Part shown: positions 15,579 through 22,423 of the stretch, piece after piece
Position numbering within the stretch: position 1 is the stretch's first letter
Layout: every line of letters starts with the position of its first letter
IMG/VR virus record: IMGVR_UViG_3300046009_011060
Coordinates: 1-29,279 of that record
Source of the DNA: a virus
Direction: 5' to 3' (one strand)
DNA: 29,279 nt
Position numbers and translations under genes: made by a program
The notes under the pieces: generated by a model
What the model was told of the DNA's origin: nothing
Database searches by the model: none
Seen by the model: only the letters and a program-made list of their open reading frames with translations

Positions 15579-16777
15579 ATTTTAATTATATTACCCCATC
15601 CATTTTCTTTAACTGTCTCTATAGTTTCTCCATTAGAACATATTACAGTTAACATAGGTTTGAATGTATTAGATGTTTTTTCTCCTATAAATCCATCAGT
15701 TAATATAATTAAACTACTGTATTGTTTATGTTTATTTATATAATCAATGAATGGATTCATATTTGTGCCTCCTCTACCTTGAACAAAATCTGGTATTTTG
15801 CCTTTATATTCATAAACATTTTGAATATCAGCATCCCCCTCAGCTACAGTTATAACAATACCTGTTTTGTACATATGGTATATTTCGTTAAAAAATTCTA
15901 TTAAATCTTTTTCTCTTACCGATCCGGATGTGTCTACACCTACTAACACATGTTTTTTAGGTTTGATTTTTAATGCTGGGTTTTCTTTGTAACGTTTATT
16001 TAATTTACGTCGTGTTTTTTTAGTGTATATTTTAGATGAAGATCCAAAAAATCTCCTAAAATAAGATTTCCAATCATATGAAGGAGGTGTTATTTCAAAT
16101 ATACTATCAATATAATCTTTTAATTCACTAGGAATAAATCCTCTACTTCTATCTTGTTGACTTTCAATAATGTTTTTTATTTGATGTTGAATTTGAGAAG
16201 AAATTAATTTTTTATCGGCTTCAGATAAATCATCAAATTCAGCCCAAGTTGAATGTAAATTACTTGCTTTAGAACCATGAGTACCTCCAGAACTTGGATC
16301 ACTATCTAACATAGCATTTAAAGCAGGACTAGTTCCATCTTTTTTAGCTTGTTCTAACAGTTCATAATATACTTTAGTACCAGCTTTTTCTGGTAGTTTC
16401 AATTCAGGGAATATAGATAGTAAGAGAATATCATCTGATGGATAATATTCTGGAGTTAAATATTGGTTAATTTCTAAATCAGCGGCTATATTATGTAGTT
16501 CATGATTAGGAAACCATTCTCTATCTTCTAAATGTTTGAAACAAATATGAAGTAATTCATGTTTAAGAAGACCTATTTTCTTTTTATCAGTGTCTAAACT
16601 CTCCCAAAATTCCTCATTAATTGCTAATTGATAATTAATATTATTTTTACAAACACCAGCAGTTGGTAAATCTTTTCTAACTACTTTATTTAAGGTTGAG
16701 AGAAAAATACCATAGAATGGTTCACTTAACATTAATTGTTTACCTATACGGCTAACATCATTTAAAATATTTGACAT
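15569..16777 (-). CDS. Metallopeptidase-like plus VWA-domain protein
   Basis: This 402-aa protein combines two domains. The N-terminal part has a zinc-peptidase motif LLKHELLHICFKH (HELLH at 73-77) and a downstream HNIAADLEIN, as in the putative metallopeptidase domain DUF2201_N. The C-terminal part (about 276-402) is a VWA-like domain with an intact MIDAS start DTSGSV (282-287), a GRGGTN motif, and LIILTDGFI near the end. A basic linker with KKTRRKLNKRYK joins them. This layout is known from bacterial proteins encoded next to MoxR ATPases, and the MoxR gene follows directly. The protein is likely the substrate-binding partner of the ATPase. Whether it cuts peptides is unknown. A TATATTTAA element lies 15 nt upstream. 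Confidence 0.85.
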   Translation of the reverse strand: MSNILNDVSRIGKQLMLSEPFYGIFLSTLNKVVRKDLPTAGVCKNNINYQLAINEEFWESLDTDKKKIGLLKHELLHICFKHLEDREWFPNHELHNIAADLEINQYLTPEYYPSDDILLLSIFPELKLPEKAGTKVYYELLEQAKKDGTSPALNAMLDSDPSSGGTHGSKASNLHSTWAEFDDLSEADKKLISSQIQHQIKNIIESQQDRSRGFIPSELKDYIDSIFEITPPSYDWKSYFRRFFGSSSKIYTKKTRRKLNKRYKENPALKIKPKKHVLVGVDTSGSVREKDLIEFFNEIYHMYKTGIVITVAEGDADIQNVYEYKGKIPDFVQGRGGTNMNPFIDYINKHKQYSSLIILTDGFIGEKTSNTFKPMLTVICSNGETIETVKENGWGNIIKIQD

Positions 16778-16792
16778 AACTTTTATTTTTTC

Positions 16793-16801
16793 TTAAATAT
16801 A
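16793..16801 (-). promoter_or_regulatory. TATATTTAA element before the VWA gene
   Basis: The minus strand reads TATATTTAA, with an A-rich spacer of 15 nt to the ATG. It is the same element as at 15530 and would allow the VWA and MoxR genes to be started separately. Promoter function is inferred. Confidence 0.5.
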
Positions 16802-16829
16802 TAAATGGTCTCTTGATAGGCCAAATTTA

Positions 16830-18152
16830 TTAGAGTAAATTTTCTACTACATAAATTGCTTGAGCACCCGATACTGTAATACCTCTTGCACTTAAAGCAT
16901 CACCCACAAAATGTACGTTAGGGTAATCAATCAAACTAAGGTTTTCATAATCTACTTTAACTTCAGGTGACAAATATTTTACCTCTGGTATATAGATTCC
17001 CCAATCATCTCCTAATGTTGGGAATACTTTTTTCATATCTTCAATAAAATCCTCTACATATTGAAAATAACCACCCATTATTTCTCTTACACCATCTAAA
17101 AATTCAATTTGGTATGATGTTACATTATTTCCTTCAGATGTTTGAGAAGGAACACGTGATGGACTGTAATATAAACCTGTTCCTCCAAATTGTAATTTAG
17201 ATACTACATCACGTGACCACTTAAATGGATCTTCAATACCGTTAATTTCCATTAGGATACCAAAGTTAGTCATATTGTTTCTATATGTTTCGTCTTTTTT
17301 AGCGTGTCCGTTATATGAATGATCTCCATATGTTTCCTCTACAGCAACATAAGCTGCATTATTGTTTGTACAAAATGAACGTAATGAAACACCTTCATCA
17401 TCAAATTTTCTATACAACTTAAAGTCATATGAAATATCAATTAGTTTTTGAAAGTGTTCTTGTGGTGCTTCAAATCGAACACCAATTTGTACTGATTTAG
17501 GTTCATCTGGGAGTTTATATTGGTTGGCTAATTGTTGAGCAAAGTCAATGCCTGATTTACCTACTGCAAATATAAGTTTATCATATGAAACTTCAAAATC
17601 CGGAAATCCTTGTTTAGTAATAACATCTTGGTCTAATTCTTTAACAAGTACTAAATTTGAATCAAATACTATAGATGTTACTTTAGCTTCCCAATGAAAT
17701 TGTACACCTTTTTCAACTAAATAATCGTACCAATTTTTAGCAATTTCAGATAGATAATCTGTTCCTACGTGCCATACAGGAAATAATCGTAAACCAAAGT
17801 ATGGTTTAATAAATTCAGGTTCAGATTCAGGATTTGAACATTGTACTTCCTCTGGTTTAGGGTGGAAACGTTTAAAATTAGTAATTACTTGATCCATCAA
17901 TTCCATTGCTTTATCCTCACCACAGTATTTAGATAATTGGCCCCCAATTGCTGTGTGGTATGTTAATTTACCATCAGACCAACCTCCAGCACCTAAAAAG
18001 CCTGTCATTACCTCTTCAGGTTTGCGATTATATGGATCTTTACCCATATCAATTACAGTGATAAGGTTTCCAGGATATCCATTATCCACTAATTTTGTTG
18101 CAGCATTTACGCCTGCTACTCCGGCTCCTACTATTATAATTTTTTTGTCCAT
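16830..18152 (-). CDS. FAD-dependent dehydrogenase (COG2509-like)
   Basis: This 440-aa protein begins MDKKIIIVGAGVAGVNAATKL, a Rossmann dinucleotide-binding site (GAGVAG, 9-14), and ends with VHFVGDALSARGITVSGAQA, the usual FAD-contacting C-terminal motif GD...RG...A. The middle block GAGGWSDGKLTYHT, followed by ISEIAKN-type helices and LIFAVGKSG, matches the FAD-dependent dehydrogenase family COG2509. I chose the ATG at 18152 because the Rossmann strand starts there; a 23-codon upstream extension is open but unlike the family. A TATATTTAA element lies 19 nt upstream. The substrate is unknown. Such an oxidoreductase is unusual inside a phage head and accessory region and may be of host origin, although the codon use looks like the phage. 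Confidence 0.82.
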   Translation of the reverse strand: MDKKIIIVGAGVAGVNAATKLVDNGYPGNLITVIDMGKDPYNRKPEEVMTGFLGAGGWSDGKLTYHTAIGGQLSKYCGEDKAMELMDQVITNFKRFHPKPEEVQCSNPESEPEFIKPYFGLRLFPVWHVGTDYLSEIAKNWYDYLVEKGVQFHWEAKVTSIVFDSNLVLVKELDQDVITKQGFPDFEVSYDKLIFAVGKSGIDFAQQLANQYKLPDEPKSVQIGVRFEAPQEHFQKLIDISYDFKLYRKFDDEGVSLRSFCTNNNAAYVAVEETYGDHSYNGHAKKDETYRNNMTNFGILMEINGIEDPFKWSRDVVSKLQFGGTGLYYSPSRVPSQTSEGNNVTSYQIEFLDGVREIMGGYFQYVEDFIEDMKKVFPTLGDDWGIYIPEVKYLSPEVKVDYENLSLIDYPNVHFVGDALSARGITVSGAQAIYVVENLL

Positions 18153-18171
18153 AATAAATTTTAAATTGATT

Positions 18172-18180
18172 TTAAATATA
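18172..18180 (-). promoter_or_regulatory. TATATTTAA element before the FAD dehydrogenase
   Basis: The minus strand reads TATATTTAA 19 nt before the ATG, directly downstream of the terminator-like hairpin at 18190-18211. The terminator-then-promoter order makes an independent start of this gene likely. Confidence 0.5.
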
Positions 18181-18189
18181 ATTAAGAAA

Positions 18190-18211
18190 GGCCCAATCGT
18201 AAGATTGGACC
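18190..18211 (-). terminator. Terminator-like hairpin
   Basis: On the minus strand GGTCCAATC and GATTGGGCC form a 9-bp stem with one G-U pair and a TTAC loop, followed by TTTCTTAATT. The U-tract is interrupted, so strength is uncertain. It would end the transcript of the gene at 18271-18756. The rest of 18153-18270 holds only the promoter-like element and AT-rich leader. Confidence 0.6.
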
Positions 18212-18270
18212 ATAGATCCATTTTTTTAATATTAAGTCGAACGGTTATGAATCGTTATATACGATATTTA

Positions 18271-18756
18271 TTATTGATAAGTTTCAAACATATCATCAGC
18301 TAAATCCCAATCTTTTCCAGATTCGGTAATTACATTAATATAATTTACAAAATCATTAGTTAAATCATCAATATCCATTGCTTTGTAACTTAATTTTTTG
18401 CTAGGATTGTAACTAGGATCCATATACCCAGCATCAAAATCCTCATATAAGTTCTCAACAAATCCTTTTATTAAAGCAATAATATAATTATTATCTAAAG
18501 GTTTATCATCTCTTAAAGGTAATAATGATTTAAAATAAGGAATAGCTTTAATAAGATCACTTTCAAGTTGTTCTATATCTAAATACCCTCTATTAATATC
18601 ATCTGTCCATTTAGATGGTAATTCTTCATCATCATCTGGGGTAATATAGTTATTTTTAATTGATAAATCATCATATTCTTTCAATTCAGATTCAGTAATT
18701 AATCCAGCTAATTTTTGCATACGACGAAATTCTTCATTTAATGGTTGTTTTTTCAT
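18271..18756 (-). CDS. Acidic protein with MQKLAG targeting-type leader
   Basis: This 161-aa acidic protein begins MKKQPLNEEFRRMQKLAGLITESE. The segment FRRMQKLAGLI is the same peptide as the scaffold C-terminus and the N-terminus of the gene at 19363-19983. It is followed by ITE|S, a fit to the gp21 cleavage rule. The remaining 130 residues are helical with many Asp and Tyr, and no known domain is recognised. I infer that the leader docks the protein in the prohead core and is removed on maturation, so the mature acidic domain would be packaged. The gene precedes a terminator-like hairpin. The start is an ATG with an A-rich leader. Confidence 0.7.
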   Translation of the reverse strand: MKKQPLNEEFRRMQKLAGLITESELKEYDDLSIKNNYITPDDDEELPSKWTDDINRGYLDIEQLESDLIKAIPYFKSLLPLRDDKPLDNNYIIALIKGFVENLYEDFDAGYMDPSYNPSKKLSYKAMDIDDLTNDFVNYINVITESGKDWDLADDMFETYQ

Positions 18757-18774
18757 AATTTCATTAGTTATATA

Positions 18775-19254
18775 TTATACATATTGGGTGACCCATTTTG
18801 GTTTATTGTTTAATTTTTTCCAATCTAATTTTTTTACTTTTACCTTGTCATTAATATAAAAATTCTTATACGCTTCCACAGTATCTTCTAATTTATATTG
18901 ATCGGGCATACACTGAGGAGGGTTAACAAATCCGGTATCAGGGATACTAGGTTCGTTATTTTGTAACCATTCAAGTACGTCTTTTGTCTTATGTTTTTTA
19001 CCATATCTTTTTTCAAATTCATCACATATTTCTAAACCATGAGATATAAGCCATCTATAATGTTGTATTGATTCTCTTACCCATTTTGATGATGGGTGGT
19101 TGGTGTGTGATTGTTTATAAGGAGCAGTTGAGCCGCTTACCCAATGAGCAGTACTACACATTTGTGCACTTTCAATCTGCATTTTTCTAATATGATCATC
19201 TGCTAATTCACGCGCAGCAATGATCGGATTTTCATTAATATAAAATATATTCAT
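18775..19254 (-). CDS. Conserved phage protein (MNIFYINENP family)
   Basis: This 159-aa protein belongs to a family that I recognise from many marine and cyanobacterial myoviruses, where it is annotated as hypothetical. The conserved blocks are MNIFYINENPIIAARELADDH, KMQIESAQMCSTAHW, YKQSHTNHPSSKWVRES, HYRWLISHGLEICDEFEKRYGKKHK, PPQCMPDQYK and the closing AYKNFYINDK. The many conserved His, Trp, Arg and Glu residues suggest an enzyme or a nucleic-acid-binding protein, but I know of no proven function. A strong terminator and a TATATTTAA element lie back to back upstream, with the ATG 14 nt after the element. Confidence 0.75.
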   Translation of the reverse strand: MNIFYINENPIIAARELADDHIRKMQIESAQMCSTAHWVSGSTAPYKQSHTNHPSSKWVRESIQHYRWLISHGLEICDEFEKRYGKKHKTKDVLEWLQNNEPSIPDTGFVNPPQCMPDQYKLEDTVEAYKNFYINDKVKVKKLDWKKLNNKPKWVTQYV

Positions 19255-19268
19255 AACTCTTATTTTAT

Positions 19269-19277
19269 TTAAATATA
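19269..19277 (-). promoter_or_regulatory. TATATTTAA element directly after a terminator
   Basis: The minus strand reads TATATTTAA beginning one base after the T-run of the terminator at 19279-19312, and 14 nt before the ATG. Transcription ends and restarts here, which supports this element as a true promoter better than at the other sites. Confidence 0.55.
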
Positions 19278-19278
19278 C

Positions 19279-19312
19279 AAAAAAAAGTAGCCCAATCCAA
19301 AGATCGGGCTAC
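19279..19312 (-). terminator. Strong rho-independent terminator
   Basis: On the minus strand GTAGCCCGATC and GATTGGGCTAC form an 11-bp stem with one G-U pair and a TTTG loop, followed by eight Ts. It ends the transcript that includes the gene at 19363-19983 and probably the dense small-gene cluster upstream of it. Confidence 0.9.
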
Positions 19313-19362
19313 AACTCCAAAAATATTTTTTAAGTGACTAGGTTATAGATCTAGTCTAAATG

Positions 19363-19983
19363 TTACACAGCTGCTATTTTTTTAGCTAAATCTACTACTT
19401 CAGAAGATTTAAAAGCAGATAAACCACTTTCTAAACCTTGCATTACTGTTGAATGAGCTTCAGTAGCACCCATTCCGCTAGATATAGCAGCAGCTGCTAA
19501 CACGGCAGCATATAAACCATGAGCGGCTTTATGTAGTTCAGATTTTTTATCATGAACATCTTGATTACTATATTTTGATGGAAATGCTTTTTTTAACATA
19601 GCACCAATGGCATCCATGTAAGTATGTTCTAGGGAATGTCCCCATTTTTTAAGAGCATTACCTACAACTGTTCCTTGTTTTTTATCTTTTTGGAATACAG
19701 ATGATACTACATTTACTCCTTTACCTAAAGCACTAATTAATCCAGGTGCTCCAGCAATTAAGCCTAATGTTAAAGCGGCTCCTTCTTGGAGTTCTTTATC
19801 TTTTGGGGAAGTTTGGATTGATGATACACTAGATTTAAGGGTTGCTAATGCTTGTTTTAAACCAATTTCGGCACCTTTATCAGCTTGTGGGTCTGTTGAT
19901 GCTGCTGGTTTATTATTATTCGGGGTAGTTTCTTCTAAAATAATACCTGCCAATTTTTGCATTCTTTTAAATTCTTCAGTCAT
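19363..19983 (-). CDS. Hydrophobic Ala/Gly-rich protein with MQKLAG leader
   Basis: This 206-aa protein begins MTEEFKRMQKLAGIILEETT, the leader peptide shared with the scaffold C-terminus and the gene at 18271; ILE|E is a possible cut site. A linker rich in Asn, Pro and Ala follows. Two hydrophobic helices, at about 70-95 (LGLIAGAPGLISALGKGVNVV) and about 163-180 (AAVLAAAAISSG), flank an amphipathic, His/Lys-rich middle. The composition fits a membrane-active protein, for example one that helps genome delivery, but this is speculation. No family with known function is recognised. The strong terminator at 19279 lies 50 nt past the stop. Confidence 0.72.
   Translation of the reverse strand: MTEEFKRMQKLAGIILEETTPNNNKPAASTDPQADKGAEIGLKQALATLKSSVSSIQTSPKDKELQEGAALTLGLIAGAPGLISALGKGVNVVSSVFQKDKKQGTVVGNALKKWGHSLEHTYMDAIGAMLKKAFPSKYSNQDVHDKKSELHKAAHGLYAAVLAAAAISSGMGATEAHSTVMQGLESGLSAFKSSEVVDLAKKIAAV
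19949..19972 (-). repeat. Repeat copy B: codes the FKRMQKLAG leader
   Basis: It matches 1512-1535 at 23 of 24 bases, in the same reading frame, although the two host genes are otherwise unrelated. Near-identity at DNA level, including third codon positions, suggests recent copying or gene conversion and not only selection on the peptide. Confidence 0.8.
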
Positions 19984-20031
19984 TTTATTTTTTGTTATAA
20001 ATATGGTTTAAATGTTGATCTGTTATGGGGA

Positions 20032-20307
20032 TTATGCTTTAGTTACGCTAGTAATTTTATATGGGATATTACCTGTCATGTCTTCTACTCTATCCTTCCA
20101 AAACCCAACAGGGAATTTTGGGTTAAGTTTTTGCAGTTGGGATGGTTCAAGTGTAATTACTGTACTGTCTGGATGGGATGGGCCTCCATCCATTTCAGAA
20201 GCAATATAATCAACTAGATATCTTCCAGGTTCAGTCACAGCTAAAGTTTCGTTCAAAATTTTAATGATTTCTTCTTTGATAAGTTGTTTAAGTTGAGATG
20301 TTTTCAC
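20032..20307 (-). CDS. Small protein with targeting-type leader, GTG start
   Basis: The coding frame starts at a GTG (20307-20305) that overlaps the upstream stop as GTGA; no ATG fits. The 91-aa product begins (M)KTSQLKQLIKEEIIKILNET, an amphipathic helix ending in LNE|T, nearly the same as the leader of the gene at 25584-25850 (KDLKQLIKEEIKNILE). The body (EPGRYLVDYIASEMDGG...GFWKDRVEDMTGNIPYKI) is not recognised. It is the last gene of the tightly overlapped 20032-21741 run, which supports co-translation. Confidence 0.7.
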   Translation of the reverse strand: MKTSQLKQLIKEEIIKILNETLAVTEPGRYLVDYIASEMDGGPSHPDSTVITLEPSQLQKLNPKFPVGFWKDRVEDMTGNIPYKITSVTKA

Positions 20308-20564
20308 GATTTATGTATTTTTAATTTTAATGTTCCTGTTCCTTTTATTACACGATGCCACTCATGTCTTGGTATAAATATACGTTCTTTTAGTGAGGTA
20401 GGCAAATGGTTATCTAATTGAAGTTTCCAATCTGTATCTTCTAAAATTTCGATAGTTCTATCTTCATTATCACGGTGCCATAACAGTTCAATTGGATCTA
20501 TATTTTCGTTAAATTCACGAATAATATATTTGTCTGTAACTTCTATGTCTGTGTATGGGGTCAT
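20304..20564 (-). CDS. Cupin-like small phage protein
   Basis: This 86-aa protein has the block LLWHRDNEDRTIEIL...WKLQLDNHLPTSL...IFIPRHEWHRVIKG, which I recognise as a short beta-barrel protein widespread in phages. The WHRD, HEWHR and alternating strands fit a cupin-type fold, and the His residues could bind a metal. It has no targeting-type leader, unlike its neighbours, which is a useful contrast. It overlaps both flanking genes by 4 nt (ATGA upstream, GTGA downstream). The function is unknown. Confidence 0.68.
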   Translation of the reverse strand: MTPYTDIEVTDKYIIREFNENIDPIELLWHRDNEDRTIEILEDTDWKLQLDNHLPTSLKERIFIPRHEWHRVIKGTGTLKLKIHKS

Positions 20565-20821
20565 TTTTCTTTAGGTAAAAACCAATTTGAACACCATTTT
20601 GAAGGATCTTTAATTTGATTTCCTTCATTATCTACTAATTCAGCTGTTCCCATATGTTCTTGATAATATGAATTACCACACATATGTTTCCCCTCAACTT
20701 TACTTTCCCATTCTATATAGTAAAATTTACAAACATGACAACCAAACCCTACTGGTGAATACATGTAAGCAGGTGATTTTGGTGATTTTTCCTCTTTAAG
20801 TAAGTCTATTAATTTAATCAT
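20561..20821 (-). CDS. Four-cysteine HiPIP-like protein with targeting-type leader
   Basis: This 86-aa protein begins MIKLIDLLKEEK, nearly identical to the leader of the ART-like gene at 22424 (MIKLIDILKEIT). The body has four cysteines, C28-x2-C31-x16-C48-x28-C77, ending in KWCSNWF. The order CxxC...C...(G/K)WCxxW is that of high-potential iron-sulfur proteins (HiPIP), which hold a 4Fe-4S cluster, although the last spacing here is longer. A zinc site is the alternative. No signal peptide is present. Position among leader-bearing genes suggests that it is packaged. Confidence 0.62.
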   Translation of the reverse strand: MIKLIDLLKEEKSPKSPAYMYSPVGFGCHVCKFYYIEWESKVEGKHMCGNSYYQEHMGTAELVDNEGNQIKDPSKWCSNWFLPKEK

Positions 20822-20824
20822 TTG

Positions 20825-21349
20825 TTAAAAGTCTAACATTTTAAAATTTCCTTTATCATCAATTCCAATATTTTCTTGATGAAAATCTAATTCATCATAT
20901 CCTTCCTTCTCTAATATTTTATCAACATCTTTATATAATTTTTTTAATTTAAGAGTCATTTCAAGTAATTCAGGATGTTGTTTTATAACAACATCTAAAG
21001 GATTATCAGGATCAAATTTTTTAGGGTTATAAAATGGGATTGATTTGAAGGGATTTAATAATGATGTAAGTGATTTTAATTTATTATAATATTCTATAAT
21101 AGGTTTAATATTTAATTTTTCAATAACTAAATACTTACCAGTTACTTTATATACTTTAGGAAAATATTTTGGATGATTTCTAAACATATCAGCATGATAT
21201 TGGATATCTTCAGGGTTGTTATAATTGGATATTTTAATAACTTTAGAAGGGTCGATTTTAGAGGGATAAGCAGTAAATACTCCTCCACTTCCTAATTCAG
21301 GTTTAGATAAGATATTTAATTCATTTAATATTTCAAGTAATTTAATCAT
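20825..21349 (-). CDS. Minimal protein-kinase-fold protein with targeting-type leader
   Basis: I chose the ATG at 21349, which overlaps the upstream stop as ATGA; five codons further up are also open. The 174-aa product begins MIKLLEILNELN, a leader like those of its neighbours. Kinase-like features follow in order: a Gly-rich loop ELGSGGVFTAY (18-28), the ATP-binding Lys in VIKIS (K39), a hinge-like LVIEKL (about 74-79), the catalytic-loop pattern DFHQEN (D155, N160) as in GDLHPxN of APH-type kinases, and MLDF (D173) at the position of the metal-binding Asp. The protein ends right after that Asp, so the C-lobe is almost absent. It may be an active minimal kinase or a non-catalytic ATP-binding relative. 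Confidence 0.7.
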   Translation of the reverse strand: MIKLLEILNELNILSKPELGSGGVFTAYPSKIDPSKVIKISNYNNPEDIQYHADMFRNHPKYFPKVYKVTGKYLVIEKLNIKPIIEYYNKLKSLTSLLNPFKSIPFYNPKKFDPDNPLDVVIKQHPELLEMTLKLKKLYKDVDKILEKEGYDELDFHQENIGIDDKGNFKMLDF

Positions 21350-21741
21350 TTTGTTTTTCCCCATTTTTTACCTTTACCAGGTGTTTTACATTGTGAAGGT
21401 GTAGGACGACATGAAGGATATTTTGAACGTTTTTCTCCTTCTTTTCTACCACATGCTTTATAACCTCCATCTCCATCAGGTGCATTACAATCTACCCATC
21501 CACCTTCTTTTCCTTTAGGTCCTTTACGTTTGAACCAAGTACGAAGTGTTTCTTTAACTTTTTCTAAAAGTAATTCTTCTTTAACACCTTTCCAAATGTC
21601 TCCTTTTCTACATCTAACTACAGCACCTGATTTGTAAGCGGAAGGTTTATCGAATTTGCGGTCAGCAATGCGTAAACATCTGTCGCGTTTTTTTTCTTCT
21701 TCAGCAATAACCTCGTTAATAAGTTTCTGTAGTCTATCCAT
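21346..21741 (-). CDS. Cys-rich basic phage protein (DUF5872-like)
   Basis: This 131-aa protein starts MDRLQKLINEVIAEEEKK, a leader helix with INE|V and IAE|E. I recognise the body from marine phages: CLRIADRKFDKPSAYKSGAVVRCRKGDIWKG, then TLRTWFKRKG, GGWVDCNAPDGDGGYKACGRKEGEKRSKYPSCRPTPSQC, a pattern like the DUF5872 family. Six cysteines and many Lys/Arg suggest a zinc-binding, DNA-touching protein; this is inferred. The ATG at 21741 overlaps the upstream stop by one base; GTG and TTG codons at 21744 and 21747 are possible but less likely. The stop overlaps the next start as ATGA. Confidence 0.75.
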   Translation of the reverse strand: MDRLQKLINEVIAEEEKKRDRCLRIADRKFDKPSAYKSGAVVRCRKGDIWKGVKEELLLEKVKETLRTWFKRKGPKGKEGGWVDCNAPDGDGGYKACGRKEGEKRSKYPSCRPTPSQCKTPGKGKKWGKTK

Positions 21742-22412
21742 CACCAAAATCCTGAAAATGAAGATTTTAAACCTAATAATTTAGCATAACGTGGTAATCT
21801 ACATGACCAATATGATGCTTTTGTTCTATCTTTTTTGTTTTTACAATCGTGACGTGCTGCAAATGCTCTACGTGCCTCTGGATTGTTTATTTTAGCTGAT
21901 AAGCCGGATGTGTCTCCAAAAGATACTTTTTTTACTTTACCTTTATCTCTTACGTAAACATAGAATTTTTTAGATCCACCACGTTTTGGTTTCCCAATTG
22001 GTGGGTTCTTTTTACCTTCTGCTTCTTCAAGTTCTTCTTCCTCTAACATAGGTAAGTCTAAAGGTACTTTTTTACCTTCATACATTCCATATTCACCTAA
22101 ATTAGTTTCAAGTAAAATTTCTTTATCATCATCGTTTACATGAATAATTTCACGTAAATATAGGTAACGAGCTTCCGACCATAAATCGAGAAACGATTTA
22201 GAGCCATAACGGAACGTGTTTTCGGTGAGTGGGAGTTTTTTATCCACGTGATATCGCAGATTTTCCGATAATATATCTTTTTTAACTAAACTTTCGTTTA
22301 ATACTACTCCAGGATTACCTACATTGTCACAATCGTGACATCCACAATTGCAAGAATCTTTTTTAGGTGGAGTAGATAATACTTCTTTAATTAAATTTCT
22401 TAGACGTTCCAT
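21741..22412 (-). CDS. Modular virion-type protein with Cys cluster
   Basis: This 223-aa protein begins MERLRNLIKEVLSTPP, a targeting-type leader. A Cys cluster CNCGCHDC (about 22-29) follows, which may bind zinc. Next is a block I know from environmental T4-like phages: LSENLRYHVDKKLPLTENTFRYGSKSF, EARYLYLREI, LLETNLGEYGMYEGKKVPLDLPM. After an acidic linker, the C-terminus reads GGSKKFYVYVRD, KVSFGDTSGLSAKINNPEARRAFAARHDC, YWSCRLPRYAKLLGL, a conserved basic module often seen in phage structural proteins. LSE|N, LTE|N and LLE|T sites recur through the N-terminal half. A head-associated role is inferred; the exact function is unknown. Confidence 0.75.
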   Translation of the reverse strand: MERLRNLIKEVLSTPPKKDSCNCGCHDCDNVGNPGVVLNESLVKKDILSENLRYHVDKKLPLTENTFRYGSKSFLDLWSEARYLYLREIIHVNDDDKEILLETNLGEYGMYEGKKVPLDLPMLEEEELEEAEGKKNPPIGKPKRGGSKKFYVYVRDKGKVKKVSFGDTSGLSAKINNPEARRAFAARHDCKNKKDRTKASYWSCRLPRYAKLLGLKSSFSGFW

Positions 22413-22423
22413 AAATATAAATA

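Noticed and set aside
18153-18221. 23-codon N-terminal extension of the FAD dehydrogenase
   Set aside because: It would lie over the TATATTTAA element and part of the terminator hairpin, and the Rossmann fold begins at the chosen ATG.
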